Source: Syngnathus acus (taxonomy: Eukaryota; Chordata; Actinopteri; Syngnathiformes; Syngnathidae). Taken from it: a DNA stretch of 64,000 nucleotides. Shown one piece after another: positions 20,276 through 32,310 of the stretch; position 1 is the stretch's first letter, and every line of letters starts with the position of its first letter. The stretch spans positions 12,320,604 to 12,384,603 of the forward strand of contig NC_051105.1 in NCBI RefSeq assembly GCF_901709675.1. The letters are read 5' to 3'. Both the position numbers and the translations under genes were made by a program. The notes beneath the pieces were generated by a model, which did not search any database, had not been told where the DNA came from, and worked only from the letters and a program-made list of their open reading frames with translations.

Positions 20276-21251
20276 CTTGGTAATCATGCATTTGAAAGCA
20301 CTCAGCCACCATTTTCAACAGAGTTAATTCAATATCACACTGTATTGTTTCCTTTTAAATCACTTCAAGTTTGTACCCATAGATTGAATTTGGCATATAA
20401 ATTCAACAGTGAATATCATAACCTTTTTTATTTTTATTTTCGAGTTGCTGCAATGACTAGTAATTATCTGCCTCACAACATTTAAGCCCACAGCAAATCA
20501 ATATTGGCTATAAATAAAAACTCTGAAGAGAACCCAGCAGCGATGAGACTTGGCCTTGTATTTTTCACACCCAAGCAACAATTGTGTGAGAAGGTCAAAG
20601 CCCTTATTCCTCACCTGTAAGGTGAAACTGCAGCTCTGCTCAGAATAAAAGCACACCCCATATGGGGTATTGAAGAAGTGATATGTTGGCAATAAAACCC
20701 CCAGGGGAGCAGATTTTAATAATATATAACAAAAAAGAGAGTGGAGTCTTTTCTTTGTTTCCATATGCTTCTGCCATATGTAGATTGGTTGAAGTCACTT
20801 CACTTGAAAGCCCAAAACAATCTCCTAGTGTTCTCTGTTGCCATGGCATCGTGAGGCTTGCAAAGACTTGCCACAGTTCTTTTTTTTCCATAAATATCTC
20901 AGCAATACTGAGTATAAAGCATAAAGTTTTTTTTTGAAGGACCTTTATCAATTTGTAAATGTTATTGCTGGCTATTGACAAATGCTGTTCAGGAAGTTTT
21001 TTTAGAGAAGAAATTAAAAGCTTAAAGATTGATCGTGAGAATTATACAGTGAGTCTATCTTTGTCCCACAATAGGTGGCTTTCCAGCAACCTATTTTTAT
21101 TTGAATTGCAAAATTAAAACTGAATGGAAATGCTACAAATGTGAAAAAAAGGCCTAAAAGTCCCCCAAAAGGTTTTTACGCTTGGAGAGGGTGGATTTTT
21201 AGACGTATTGAAAAAAGGAAAACGCATTCTGTGTGTGTGTGTGTGTGCGTG

Positions 21252-21283
<32 letters not shown>

Positions 21284-22754
21284 CATGTGTGTGTGTACAC
21301 AACGAGTGTGATATGTGTGACTGCTGATTACTTTTTAAAGACCTTGCTTGTGTTGAATTTTGGATGTGTTGTAATAGTTTGACTGCCCAGATAGTAAAGA
21401 GAACTTTTGTCAGAGATATAAATCAGAATAGTGGACAGAGACTTCAGCACAGTGAAAATCTGGGTGCACACATAGAGATCAAAAAGTGGCAACTACCATG
21501 GTTAAGTTGAAAGGCTCTGTATTTTCTGCTGCTGGTATTTTACCTCGATTGAAAGTCTTAATCCTCTCAGTGTGACAGTTAGACAATAAACTTGGGTATT
21601 TATATTAACCTTATAAAGATTTAACATTTTTGCAAGTATAACTAGATGAGACTGGTGACCTTCACAAGATATATGTACTCTTTACATCAAGAGGACATTT
21701 TATTTGGGATTTTCTGTTGTTAATTTTGTGTGAAGACGACAGGAGCCAGACAAGGGCAAGAACTTCCACCCTAGAAATATTCTCAGCAAAGTTCTATTCC
21801 CTGAATAACCTTTGTTGCACTGTCAAGCAATAATTACTCCACTTGAGTAGGTATAACTAAGGAGACTAAGGATCAGCGTGGTTTCAAAAAGTTTTTTCTT
21901 GGTGAAAAATACGACTGTCTGGCTACAGGAAAGGAGATACATTGACATTTATTTTCTGTAAAAGGCCACAGGGGGTCAACTCACAGCAGGGCAGTGCAAA
22001 CACATGACCAGTATCTCCACAAGGAACGGTTAAAGGAGAAGAAAAGACATAGATGGGTTTACCTTAGGTTATATTAAGCTCATCTAAGGGAAGTTATTGA
22101 GCTATTGAACGTGCTTAATATGTAAATGTACACAAACATAACTCCAATTCTAACGTCAACAACTAGGCTATCATTGGACAATCAAACTGACAATAATAAA
22201 CGATCAGCAACATTGTGTTCCTTTATGCTCTTTTGTTAATCAGTCTTTGTTTTAATATCTTGTGCAGGCATTCTCTTGATAGGGGTCCTGACACAAATTC
22301 TGACGATACCTCTTACACATTTCCAAAACTCTTCACACAGTTTGCACAACATCAACCATTGTATCCTATTTGACTGTAACAATTCCTGTTGATTTGACAC
22401 AAACTGCAAATGGACACATTTACAAAATATTTTAACTTGTTTTACAAACAAGCTCCATCAAGGCCAAAATATTTACTTTAACTCACAAATTTACAAATGC
22501 TTTCACACAGTATGTTAGAACAGATAATCAATGATTCAGACGTTGGAAAACGTGATTTGATTTATGTTTTACAACATATTTTACCAAACATGTTATAAGT
22601 ACACACATATCCATTTAGGGGTGCTACAGTGTGGTTTTCTGGGTGATCCAAAGATCAGCAGGAAAGGCAACCCTGCATGTGGAGAGGTTGGGCTGGGGCA
22701 AAATTTGTATTGACTGGAATTTACCACTTCTGAAAACAAAATATAATATATATA
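20276..22754. other. No recognisable gene; one GT microsatellite
   Basis: AT-rich, apparently low-copy sequence. Apart from a (GT)n tract at about 21231-21297 I see no repeat, TE terminus or coding motif. Short ORFs (for example 20683-20937) lack support. Confidence 0.5.
21231..21297 (+). repeat. (GT)n microsatellite
   Basis: GT repeat with occasional GC and CA interruptions. The minus-strand CTHTHAHT-type ORF is its shadow. Confidence 0.9.
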
Positions 22755-23615
22755 CATGACTGTCTCAGAAAATTAGAATATTGTGATAAAGTTCTTTATT
22801 TTCTGTAATGCAATTAAAAAAACAAAAATGTCATACATTCTGGATTCATTACAAGTCAACTGAAATATTGCAAGCCTTGTGTTATTTTTAATATTGCTGA
22901 TTATGGCTTACATCTTAAGAAAACTCAAAATTCCAATCTCAAAATATTAGAATATTTCCTCAGACCAAGTAAAAAAAAAGATTTATAACAGCAAAACAAA
23001 TTCAAACATTTGAAAATGTCCATTACTGCAGTACTTGGTTGGGAATCCTTTTGCACGGATTACTGCGTCATTGCAGCGTGGCATGGAGGCAATCATCCTG
23101 TGGCATTGCTGGGGTGTTATGGATGCCCAGGATGCTTCAATAGCAGCCTTTAGCTCATTTGCATTGTTGGGTCTGGTGTCTTTCAGCTTCTTCTTCACAA
23201 TACCCCACAAATTCTCTATGGGGTTCAGGTCAGGAGAATTGGCAGGCCATTCAAGGACAGTAATGCCGTGATCAGTACACCATTTACTGGTGGTTTTGGC
23301 ACTGTGGGCAGGTGCCAGATCATGCTGGAAAATGAAAATCATCATCTCCATAGAGCTCTTCAGCAGACGGAAGCATGTAGTGCTCTAAAATCTGCATTTA
23401 CTCTGGACTTGATGAGAAACAGTGGACTAACACCGGCAGCTGACATGGCTTCCCAAACCATCACTGACTGTGGGAACTTCACACTGGATTTCAAGCAACT
23501 TGGATTTTGCTCCTTTCCAGCCTTTCTCCAGACTCTGGCGCCTTGACTTCCAAATGAAATACAAAACTTGCTTTCGTCTGAAAAGAGGACTTTGGACAAC
23601 TCTGGAACTGTCCTG
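22755..23615 (-). mobile_element. Internally deleted Tc1 element
   Basis: Left terminus CATGACTGTCTCAGAAAATT (TA at 22753-22754) and the long roughly 210-bp inverted-repeat region match the intact Tc1 at 61081-62664. The right terminus has only about a dozen bases of repeat (CTGTCCTG, TA at 23616-23617) joined directly to transposase codons, so the other inverted repeat and the 5' third of the gene are deleted. Confidence 0.8.
22983..23605 (-). pseudogene. Tc1 transposase, N-terminally deleted
   Basis: Minus-strand remnants in two frames: 23360-23599 carries KVLFSDESKFCISFGSQ with the first catalytic Asp, and 22983-23351 carries FIFQHDLAPAHS (second Asp) and NPIENLWGIVKKKLKD (Glu). The DNA-binding helix-turn-helix domains are absent, and a frameshift/deletion lies near 23355, where about 25 residues (NAAVYQEILEHYM region) are lost. 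Inactive. Confidence 0.88.
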
Positions 23616-24239
23616 TATATATATACGTGTGTGTGTGTCCAAAGTCCGGCCCGCGCGCATAAATTTAAACTGGCCGAAGCATTGTGTCATAAAATCAATC
23701 ATGAGTGGCCCGCTAGCAATGTTGCGGGGACCTGCGTGCCCCAGAGCGAGCCACAGAAATGAAACTCTTCCTAACGGGAACGCGCACATGAGCCAGCGCT
23801 CATGGTCGGTTGCGAGCGTGTCTCTTCCGTTCCTTTCAAGTGTCCATTTCCAAGATAATCAGTCACACAGACACTTCCTCATTCAAATGTCCACACATCA
23901 AGGACTAAGGCGGCGCTAAAATCAGAGACGCTGCAAGTGACGCTGCACAGGGAAGGCCAAAAAAAAAAAAAAAACATGGACTACTGGTGAGAGCTGTCTC
24001 CTTCGTACTAACTCTATACACTACTATGCGTCCGCGCTGCCCACTCACAGTGATCGCAAACAACAAAATGACTATGGATTCTCATTTTGTGATTATGAAG
24101 TAATTTGTTGCATATGAAGTTGAAATAAAAAAGAGAAAATGGAGAATTATTTAATTTGGATTAAAAATCTGACCTGATGCAACCTAGCCAATATCACCCT
24201 TCGTATCAACAAAATAACAATAATAAAACAAACTTAATA

Positions 24240-25031
24240 CAGTCAAACCTCGGTTTTCGACCACAATCTGTTCCAGAAGGCGGTTCGAGAAGTGAATCGT
24301 TCGAATTCCGAATCTATTTTTCCCATTTCAAATAATGGAAAAAAAAAATCCGTTCCAAGACAAAAAAAACCCGCCTTTTTCAAGCATTTTTTCATTAGCA
24401 AATTTTTGTCCGATTGCGCACCTGCAGCGCACCACCGAACGCGCAACCGTAGCGCCCCGCCGACTGCTCTACTGCACCGCGCTGGTCGCATTATTGTGAC
24501 AGAGCCGTCGCTGAAATTTTGAAAATATTTTTAAAGTCCTGATGTACTTTCCAAAATTTTAGTGGACCTTAGTGCGCAGGGAGCTTAATTTGGTCCGATC
24601 GCACAACTGTAGCGCGCCGGGTGCATTGCATTGCTGTCGCATTGCTTTAAAGATTAAAGATTAAAGATTAAAGTCCCAATGATCGTCACACACACACCTG
24701 GGTGTGGTGAAATTTGTCCTCTGCATTTAACCCATCCCTGCATTTAAGAGCATCTTTGTTTTTTAGGATGGCTTTACTGCCCCATTTGCTTTCTTTGGAG
24801 GCATGATTAGGGGTTAATACAATCCTCAAAGTAATGAAAATACAATAACAACGAACGGAGCCAGTTGGCATCCGGGTCGTGCAGTCGGGTTTTCTCGGGT
24901 GCTCTCGGCTCAGCTCGCGAGGTTTGACCTCCGAATTTTTGTTTGGCAACCGAAGCAAAAAAATCTCACATTTTTCGTTCGAATTCCGATTTGTTCGAGA
25001 ACCGGGACGTTCGAAAACCGAGGTTTGACTG
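24240..25031 (-). mobile_element. Tigger-like TA element, copy B
   Basis: Inverted ends CAGTCAAACCTCGGTTTTCG and CGAAAACCGAGGTTTGACTG, flanked by TA (24238-24239 and 25032-25033). Interior shared with copies A and C. A SINE-2 3' fragment (about 24651-24746) has inserted into it. Confidence 0.75.
24651..24746 (-). mobile_element. SINE-2 3'-end fragment
   Basis: AGATTAAAGATTAAAG tail repeats followed by TCCCAATGATCGTCACACAC and the GGTGTGGTGAAATTTGTCC block, minus strand, heavily 5'-truncated within a Tigger-like element. Confidence 0.8.
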
Positions 25032-25314
25032 TACATCTAATAAAATAATCATTCAATTTTCATAAAATTGTTCATTTGTATTTAATTTATTATTCTTTTA
25101 ATCTTTAACTTTTCTGGTAGTGCAATTGACAACAGATTCTCAGTTGCAATATCAACCTATCTGCAGACAGCAAAGGATATAGTTACATATTTACAAGTTC
25201 ATTTACAATGGTAATGGTTCGAGGAATGTCGGTGCGAATGGTTGGCCCCTTTTCATTTTCATCTAACCAAATCTGGCCCGCTTTGCAAAACGTTTGAACA
25301 CCCCTGGCATAGAG

Positions 25315-26150
25315 TCTCCAAAGAAACATTAAAAAAAACTTTAAGACTCAGTTTTTAGTCTGAGACTGTAAAATTGTTAGGTGTAAGGCCAGCATAAAGC
25401 AGACGTGGAATACATGTATTTTTTGTGTATATTCATACTGTGTGCGATAGTTGAGTGTATTATGGCAAAAAGAAAGCTGTTCATTATCATCCTCATCTAT
25501 GACCTTTGCTAGGTGTGTTGCACACAGTGAACGTGGCATTATGCCAGCATATCCTCAGTCATAAATGAAACCTACCTTTTCCTTGTCCTTCTGAGGCACC
25601 TGACCTTTACCAGTCGTTTTCTTGATGATATTGCTCTGTGACAACTTAAAAAATGATAGAGATAAATTTGATAGAATGACCTATTGTTAATTGCATTACA
25701 AAGTTTGACCTATATCTAAAATCTCCAATAACATCATTATGGCAACATTACTTTGCAGCGCAAGCACTGTCACTAATTGCTCGAAAGCATTTGCTGGCTG
25801 TGCAAACTGCTACAAAAGAGGTATCAAAAGATGTCTCTCAACTGTACTTGGATTTGAAGTTTTTTTCTTATTACAAAATTAAGTGTTAGCACGGCGATGC
25901 AATGGCCAAAAACTACAAGTAAATTCTCAATATAAACGAATAGCCTGGGATCTTATTTAGTTCCGTTTTACCAGACACGTTGCCTGCTGCCGACCAACAC
26001 ATTCAATGCCCTCTTGATGTATAGCTCGTGGCTAAGCTAATTTAAATTGATGTTCAGTACCGCCAAAGCAATGTCTGTCATATGGGCCGGATTGAGGGTA
26101 TTGAGCAGTCATGTCCACACAAGCGTGCGTGCGTGTGTAGGTGTGTGTGA
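25315..26150. other. No recognisable feature
   Basis: AT-rich sequence with no TE terminus or coding motif that I recognise. Confidence 0.5.
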
Positions 26151-26162
26151 GTGCGTGCGTGT

Positions 26163-26282
26163 GTGCCTCGACGGGATCATCCCCTTATCGTGGTGAGGCA
26201 CTTTGCGCGTCGCATTCATGGCAGGGTCACCCACAGGTCGAAGGGTAGAGACCAGACCAAGACTGATCCCAAACCTGCCCCT
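26163..26282 (+). mobile_element. LINE-B 5' end fragment
   Basis: GTGCCTCGACGGGATCATCC...CCTTATCGTGGTGAGGCAC forms a hairpin with 7-bp outer stem GTGCCTC/GAGGCAC and the same CCTTATCGTGG loop as LINE-A, followed by GCAGGGTCACCCACAGG, which parallels the LINE-A leader. It breaks off after about 120 bp into the LINE tail at 26283. Confidence 0.6.
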
Positions 26283-26640
26283 GGGTCAAGTCAAGTTTAT
26301 TTGTATAGCCCTAAATCACAAGCAGTCTCAAAGGGCTTCACATAGACAAAAATTGACAATTATTCTCAAAGCATCCCCTGATCTTAAGCTCCCAAAAGGG
26401 CAAGGAAAAACTCAAAACCCCTGCCCGGGGAAAATGAGAAACCTTGAGAAGGGACCACAGATGGAAGGATCCCCCTTTCAGGATCACCAGGTTGTAATGG
26501 ATGCAGAGAGGGCACAAATAATACATAATATGAAAATCAAAAGTGGATGTCCAAGTCCACAAACCTGCCCCTGGGGACAGGCATAGTTGAAGTCCAATAG
26601 ACAGGGCCACCGGCAGCCCCTGCAACTCCTGCCAGATGAA
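26283..26640 (-). mobile_element. LINE 3' UTR with (TCAAG)-type tail, copy 1
   Basis: TCAAGTCAAGTTTATTTGTA and TAGCCCTAAATCACAAGC, then the block with GGGCTTCACAT, GATCTTAAGCTCCCA and TTTCAGGATCACCAG. The same sequence recurs at 54841-55138. Read on the minus strand it ends in a GACTTGA repeat tail, as LINE 3' ends do. No ORF. The parent LINE is not represented here. Confidence 0.7.
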
Positions 26641-26660
26641 GGTCGTCATGGGTTCTCTCA

Positions 26661-27640
26661 TGCCACTGGAGATTTCACCTGGTAGGAGTGAAGACGGTGG
26701 GAGTGCTGACTGCGCACCCACATCCTCACCTTATTCCCCACCGTTGCGAGCCGGTCAGCGAGCTCGCATCATGCGTCATCAAAGCAGACGGGCAAAGCAA
26801 GCTTTTTAAACCTGTTCAAAAAGGTTTTGAACCTTTACACCTTTGAACGTTTACACTTCATGAAAGCAAAAGAACAGTGCTGAGGTTCAGGCTTTGTCTC
26901 AGTATAGGAGTTGGGTGAGGTGGGGGTGGGCGGGGACAACCAACCACCGCTCCCTGCTGAAGAAAGCAAATGGGAAAAAGTTGGTGGCACTGGTATAGTA
27001 AAAATGGTAAAGTTAGGGTTAGAAACCCTATAGTTTCAGAGCGAGATTTGAACCTGTGCTACGCAGGATTGAAGGACTCCCTTAGCAGAACCCGCTCTCG
27101 CCAATACGTGCGACGACGTAGCACACTCAATTGTGCATAATTTTAACTTGTGTCTCTCAAGCGAATCACAGCAAAGCAAGGTGGGAGTTGCCGGTCACTC
27201 TCCTGTAGCAGCTTGTCACTGTCTCTCAAGCAATTCATGGCAAAATAAGGTGGGGAGGTAAATCTGCTGTCTCCTCTTTGAGTGATGACTAAAACCACAT
27301 GTGAAAGCTAATGACTTTGGTCATTGTGCCACTTCCTTGAGGAAAAAAAACAGCATACATTTTGTTATCTGGGTGGACTGCTGGCAGAATCAGGAAATGA
27401 CTATCTGAAAAGCAAACCGAAGACCCAAGCTCCAGTCACATTTAGCCAACTCACTCAATTGTTTAACCAACCAGCTCAGGCACCAAAAATAGGGTATGAG
27501 GTAAATTCCACATTGAGTATTATCATTCAGACATTTTATTTTTTAACCTTTTAATTATCTGGGTAAGGCTACTGAAAACAGATTCTTATTCACAATGCCA
27601 ACCTTGCTGCAGACAGCAGAGTAAAACAAGGCAAAAATAA
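26661..27640. other. No recognisable feature
   Basis: Mixed-composition sequence with no repeat shared inside the window, apart from a G-rich patch near 26910-26935. Confidence 0.5.
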
Positions 27641-27647
27641 AAGCAAT

Positions 27648-27951
27648 CACAAATAAATACATTAACGACAGACTGTATGAGGAAACAGACACAAATACAT
27701 CCACAATGCATAAAATAATACAATGATTAAATACCTGTTAAAATTGTTTTCTCCAATCAAAATACACCAGCAATTACTTCACATTAAGGAGGTGAAGAGT
27801 TTTATTCACCTTGTTGCACATGCTGCACAAATAAATACATTAACAACAAACTGTACGAGGAAACAGACACAAATACATCCACAATATATAAAATAATACA
27901 GTGATTAAATACCTGTTAAAATTGTCTTCTCCAATCAAACTACACCAGCGT
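27648..27951 (+). repeat. Tandem duplication, period about 181 bp
   Basis: Two copies (about 27648-27771 and 27829-27951) share CACAAATAAATACATTAAC, GAGGAAACAGACACAAATAC and GATTAAATACCTGTTAAAAT, and AATCAAA(A/C)TACACCAGC. About 57 bp of spacer differs between them. Confidence 0.85.
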
Positions 27952-27959
27952 GTTGGTTG

Positions 27960-28224
27960 AAGTGTCGGTGTTCGTAGATGAGAGGAGCAAAAGATTGAAG
28001 TCTCCCTTGACCCGTATGTGGGTTCCGAATAGGGCCCATGACATCACTCAAGCTAATAATCAATCACTACAATCTGAGTTTGAAAGTAAACAACCACGTA
28101 TTGTTTTCAAATGACTAAAAGTCATTAGTCTGTCGGTGATGACACACATAAAGATCGGTTCACAGTTTGTCCCTCATTGCTCGCACTTCACTTTACTTTT
28201 TTATGCTGAGTTTCAATCTTTCCT
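27960..28224. other. No recognisable feature
   Basis: No TE end or ORF seen. Confidence 0.4.
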
Positions 28225-28702
28225 GTTAGTTTTGCAACATTGAGGACTCAAGTGCAGGGAAGCAGAGAGGCAAGGCAAGAATGCACTCAAAAAAAGTAAA
28301 TTTATTTCAAAAAGAACAAAAGTCACACAAGTCACCTGAAATGAAAAGATATTGAATTAAAAGAATTCCAAAGAACAAGCTTTGAAGTAACACTAGGGTT
28401 AGACTAACTAAGATCTGGGAATGTTACTCTAAAGAACAGAGCCAACCAAAACAAGCAATGATCTGACAAAGACAGAAAAGAAACCAGACAACTAAATAGA
28501 ACCAAACTGACAAGACAACAAGGAGCACCTGGACAAGACACGAGTGGCGAACGAAACTGATTAGACACAAGGGCTGATGAGAGTCGGTGGACACAAAAAC
28601 TTAATGATACAGACAAAACAATGTAGAAAAAAGAGACACAGGCAAAACAAAATATAACTAAACCCAGTCAAAACCAAATCAACAGCAACACAGCTCATGA
28701 CA
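28225..28702 (-). mobile_element. Probable solo LTR
   Basis: On the minus strand it starts TGTCATGAGC, is rich in TTGTCTGG/CTTGTGTC-like runs, contains AATAAATTTAC as a polyadenylation-like signal near the 3' end, and stays non-coding. This is the layout of teleost Gypsy LTRs. The 3' boundary is uncertain and no target duplication was found. Confidence 0.45.
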
Positions 28703-29454
28703 CTCCCCACATCTCCTCCAAGACACATTAGGTTCCACGTTGCGAGACACCACTCAACAAAAGCAGGGCTGACTATGGTGCCCCTTAAGGTGCAAAAAAT
28801 AAGCAAAAATCATGCTCCTAAAAAATGTAATCCGCATGAATAAACTTCATGATGCCTGGTGGTCTCATGACAGGTGGTTTAATACATTTGTTAAGTACGG
28901 TACATTTTGGAAAAAAAAATAGAAATTTAAACAGTCTCTGTTTATAGCATCTATTGTGAGTGGCAGAAACATGATTGCCCTCTGTCTTAGTGCAATTATA
29001 CACCGATACTCTAACCTATGCCTCCGTTTCAGGAATCTCTGAAATCTCCATGACAACCAAAATCCGAACACCAACAGCTTTATTGGAAGTGACATATTAA
29101 TAAACTGTAGCCCCTGGAGAGATTGCAATCACACTTCAATTACATTATTTTGCATTCCCCTCAGTCTCTTTCCTGCCACAATGATTTTTATGTGAGAATA
29201 GTAGTCATTGAATCACATTGCCTGCACTGATTGTCACAAATAACGGCACTCTTTTACTAATGTGCATCTGCACTAATTTGGGCGGAAAACATGCAAGTAA
29301 TGAGTGCTTCATCAATATCTTCATAACTGAATTTGTGTGTATTCTGTAAACAAAAAAATAAAAGTAAAAAAAAATCCTCAGACCATGCGTACGCACAACT
29401 AATAAAGTTTCAGCTGCTAGAAAATGATAAAAAAAACACTTGTCAAACACTTCA
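28703..29454. other. No recognisable feature
   Basis: AT-rich sequence without shared repeats or motifs. Confidence 0.45.
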
Positions 29455-30924
29455 AAGTCAAAGTCAAAGTCAGCTTTATCGTCAATCTCTTCATATGTCA
29501 AGACACACAAAGAAACCGAAATTCCGTTTCCTCCATCCCACGGTGACGAGACATACAAGTAGGCGACACAAAACTAAAACAAGAAGGCACAAACCATAAA
29601 TAATAAATAATAAATAATAAATAAAATAAAGTGAGCGATGAATAAATAACAGACCAATAACCCATTAATAAGAGGTGCAAAACCGAGCCAGTGTGCATAC
29701 AGCAGACAGCAAGAACAGGACGCTACGCTGAAAGGGGGAGCGAGTTCAGGATCCTAACAGCCTGGAGTACGAAGCTGTTGGAAAGTCTGGTGGTGCGGGA
29801 GCGCAGGCTCCTGTACCGCCTCCCAGAGGGCAGAAGTTAAAACAAAGAGTGAGCGGGGTGACTCACATCACTCACAATCTTGGTCGCCTTGCGGGTGAGA
29901 TGGGAGGTGTAAATGTCCTTCAAGGAGGGGAAAGAAGCACCAAAAGTCTTACTAGCCGTTTTCACTATGCGCTGCAGGGCCTTCAAGTCGTGGTCAGTGC
30001 AGCTGCCACCCCAGACAGCAATACAGCTGGAGAGGACGCTCTCAATGGTGCCGCGGTAAAAAGTAGTCATGACGGCCGGAGGAGCCCCCGCTCGCCTGAG
30101 TTTCCGAAGGAAGTACAGGCGGCGCTGGGCCTTCTTCGCCAGCGATGCGGTGTTGGTGGACCAGGAGAGATCCTCACTGATGTGCACCCCCAGGAACCTG
30201 GCGCTGCTCACTCTCTCCACCACAGCACCGTCGATGGTCAGCGGCAGGTGTTGGGCGTGACCCTTCCGGAAGTCAACAACAATCTCCTTGGTCTTGTCGA
30301 CGTTCAGCAGGAGGTTGTTGTCCCTGCACCACGCGGTCAGAAGGTCAACCTCCAGCCTGTATTGAGTCTCGTCTCCCTCGGTGATGAGACCCACCAGAGT
30401 CGTGTCGTCAGCAAACTTCACTATGCGGTTGCCGCTGCAGGTGGCAGCGCAGTCATGCGTCAGGAGGGTGAAGAGCAGCGGACTGAGCACGCAGCCTTGG
30501 GGGGCCCCTGTGCTCAGCGTGATGCTGGCGGAGATCTTGTCGCCAACACGTACCACCTGTGGCCTCTGACAGAGGAAGTCCAGTAGCCAGTTGCAGAGGC
30601 AGGTACTGAGGCCCAGCTTGTCAAGTTTGCTGATGAGACGCTGCGGCACAATGGTGTTGAAGGCAGAACTGAAGTCCACAAACAGCAACCTCACATACGA
30701 GTCCCTCCCCTCCAGGTGGGTGAGGGCCGAGTGGAGGGCAGAGCAGATGGCATCCTCAGAGGACCGTTTGGCTCGGTACGCAAACTGGAAGGGGTCAATG
30801 GTGGGGGGGAGAACTGACCGGATGTGCTCCAAGACAAGCCGCTCAAAGCACTTCATGATGATGGGCGTAAGTGCCACGGGGCGGTAGTCATTGAAGCAGG
30901 ACGGAGCAGGCTTCTTCGGCACAA
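29455..30924 (-). mobile_element. L2/Rex1-like LINE, 5'-truncated copy
   Basis: 3' UTR and hexamer tail at 29455, with CACGGTGACGAG-type 3' UTR block, then the reverse-transcriptase half of the ORF up to [15 protein letters not shown] at 30924, where the copy stops. Very close in sequence to the intact copy at 17017, so a recent insertion. Confidence 0.92.
29837..30922 (-). pseudogene. LINE reverse transcriptase, partial (361 codons open)
   Basis: Open from PKKPAPSCF to SHPAHSLF, with DFSSAFNT (first catalytic Asp), [20 protein letters not shown] (catalytic Asp pair) and [12 protein letters not shown]. It lacks the endonuclease and the start of RT through 5' truncation. The last roughly 40 residues after SLF are frameshifted. 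Not autonomous. Confidence 0.9.
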
Positions 30925-30925
30925 T

Positions 30926-31930
30926 ATATTGAAACTACTGCCGTTTATAGAAACAATGATAATAAATTTAACAGAAATTACTTCAGTCGAAAATGTACTG
31001 ATGATTTGACTGGGTTCCTAAATATACAAGAAAAGGACACTTGTCACGTTTAGCCTCATTCAGATCAGATCAAGTGCTTGGATGTGCTTCTGTACTGTAT
31101 CTGAGTGTTTCGCTGCGCTTTGTGACAGTTAACATGTTATGGAAGAGCAGACCAGTACACTAGGCTGGGAAATCCATTGAGCCACTCACATCAATCCAAA
31201 GCATCAGTGCTTTCATATAGATGCAGTAACCACACACTTCAACAACACACTTGAACATTTCCACAAATTCACAGTTGACAAACAACAACCATGAAAAAGA
31301 GGTAGACAAATCGCCAGATTGTTCCAAGTAACTCCGTCCAGCATGAATGCAATTACTGTAATATACAGTATTTATTCCATACAATCAATTTCAACATCTT
31401 GTGTAATGCTTGTTTATTGATCGCCTCGTAATTTATTTTTCAATGTGTGATTTTAGACAAACGTTTAGAATTATTTAAAAATGTTTGAGATCGTGACTAT
31501 ATGTTGTCAAGTTCTGCGTTTCAGCAAGCTTTCCTATGATATGAATCTTTTGGCTGCGATCCGTCAAAAGGATGCCCTTTTGGGAGTGGGGGGATGGGCC
31601 TTGCAATATTCTGCTTCATCAACATATGCACAGTTGAGAGAACAAAATGGGCTTGTACACGTGTCCTGAATCTGACTGAGATTTGATGTATGTGCTCAAT
31701 TTGTGTGTACGAACACCCTACGTATTTATTAGTAAATAAGGCCGACTGTTATTCTACGCTCGTGTACAAACAAATTAACAAGCGTGGGGGTTAGGGGTGC
31801 GTTCACAGTTTTGAATTTGGGTTGGCAAATGGACAATGTTTGTTGTTGTTTATTTATATATTCACACTTGCGTCTGCTGTTTATTGTTTATTTATTTAAT
31901 CAAGGGTATGATTTGCATCTACTGCGGCTC
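30926..31930. other. No recognisable feature
   Basis: AT-rich, no TE terminus or coding motif seen. Confidence 0.45.
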
Positions 31931-31939
31931 TATTCTCTC

Positions 31940-32145
31940 TTATTTTGTTTGTCGTTTTCGTCGTGTCCGATGTTTGTATTGTCTATTTGTTTATGTATTT
32001 ATTTATTCATAATATTTTGTTAACATGTTTTTTCATGTAACTACTGCATATCTGTTCTTTAACCTCTTTTGTGTGCCTACTCTTTTGTGTGGATACTGCT
32101 GGTAACTGAATTTTCCCCTGGGGATCAATAAAGTACCGACCGACC
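31940..32145 (+). mobile_element. LINE 3' UTR (L2-like) fragment
   Basis: Ends with GAATTTTCCCCTGGGGATCA followed by ATAAAGTACCGACCGACC, the typical end of a second fish L2-like family (stem-loop, AATAAAG, 4-bp tail repeats). Upstream is T-rich UTR. No coding part. Confidence 0.6.
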
Positions 32146-32310
32146 AAGGGACATGGAAGCGAGCAATAACAAAAAACAAACAAAAACAAAAAAAACAGCA
32201 GTTAAGTTATAGTAATCAATAGATTGCCTTGCGGTCAGTGGGATGGGAATGAGAGGCATACAACAGCTTTCTTAACCAACTAGGAGCATTTACAACTTTC
32301 ATGATGGAGG

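Larger units (their letters stand above)
23630..25306. mobile_element. hAT-2 non-autonomous element with nested Tigger-like copy
   Basis: Right end CGTTTGAACACCCCTG (25291-25306) is the complement of a CAGGGGTGTTCAAACG-type hAT terminus. The left end GTGTCCAAAGTCCGGCCCG matches the expected CAGGGGTGTCCAAAGTCCGGCCC except that the first bases have merged with a GT microsatellite, so the duplication cannot be confirmed. No transposase was recognised. A Tigger-like element is inserted at 24240-25031. Confidence 0.65.

Noticed and set aside
21114-21302. CTHTHAHT-type ORF
   Set aside because: Translation of a GT/CA microsatellite.
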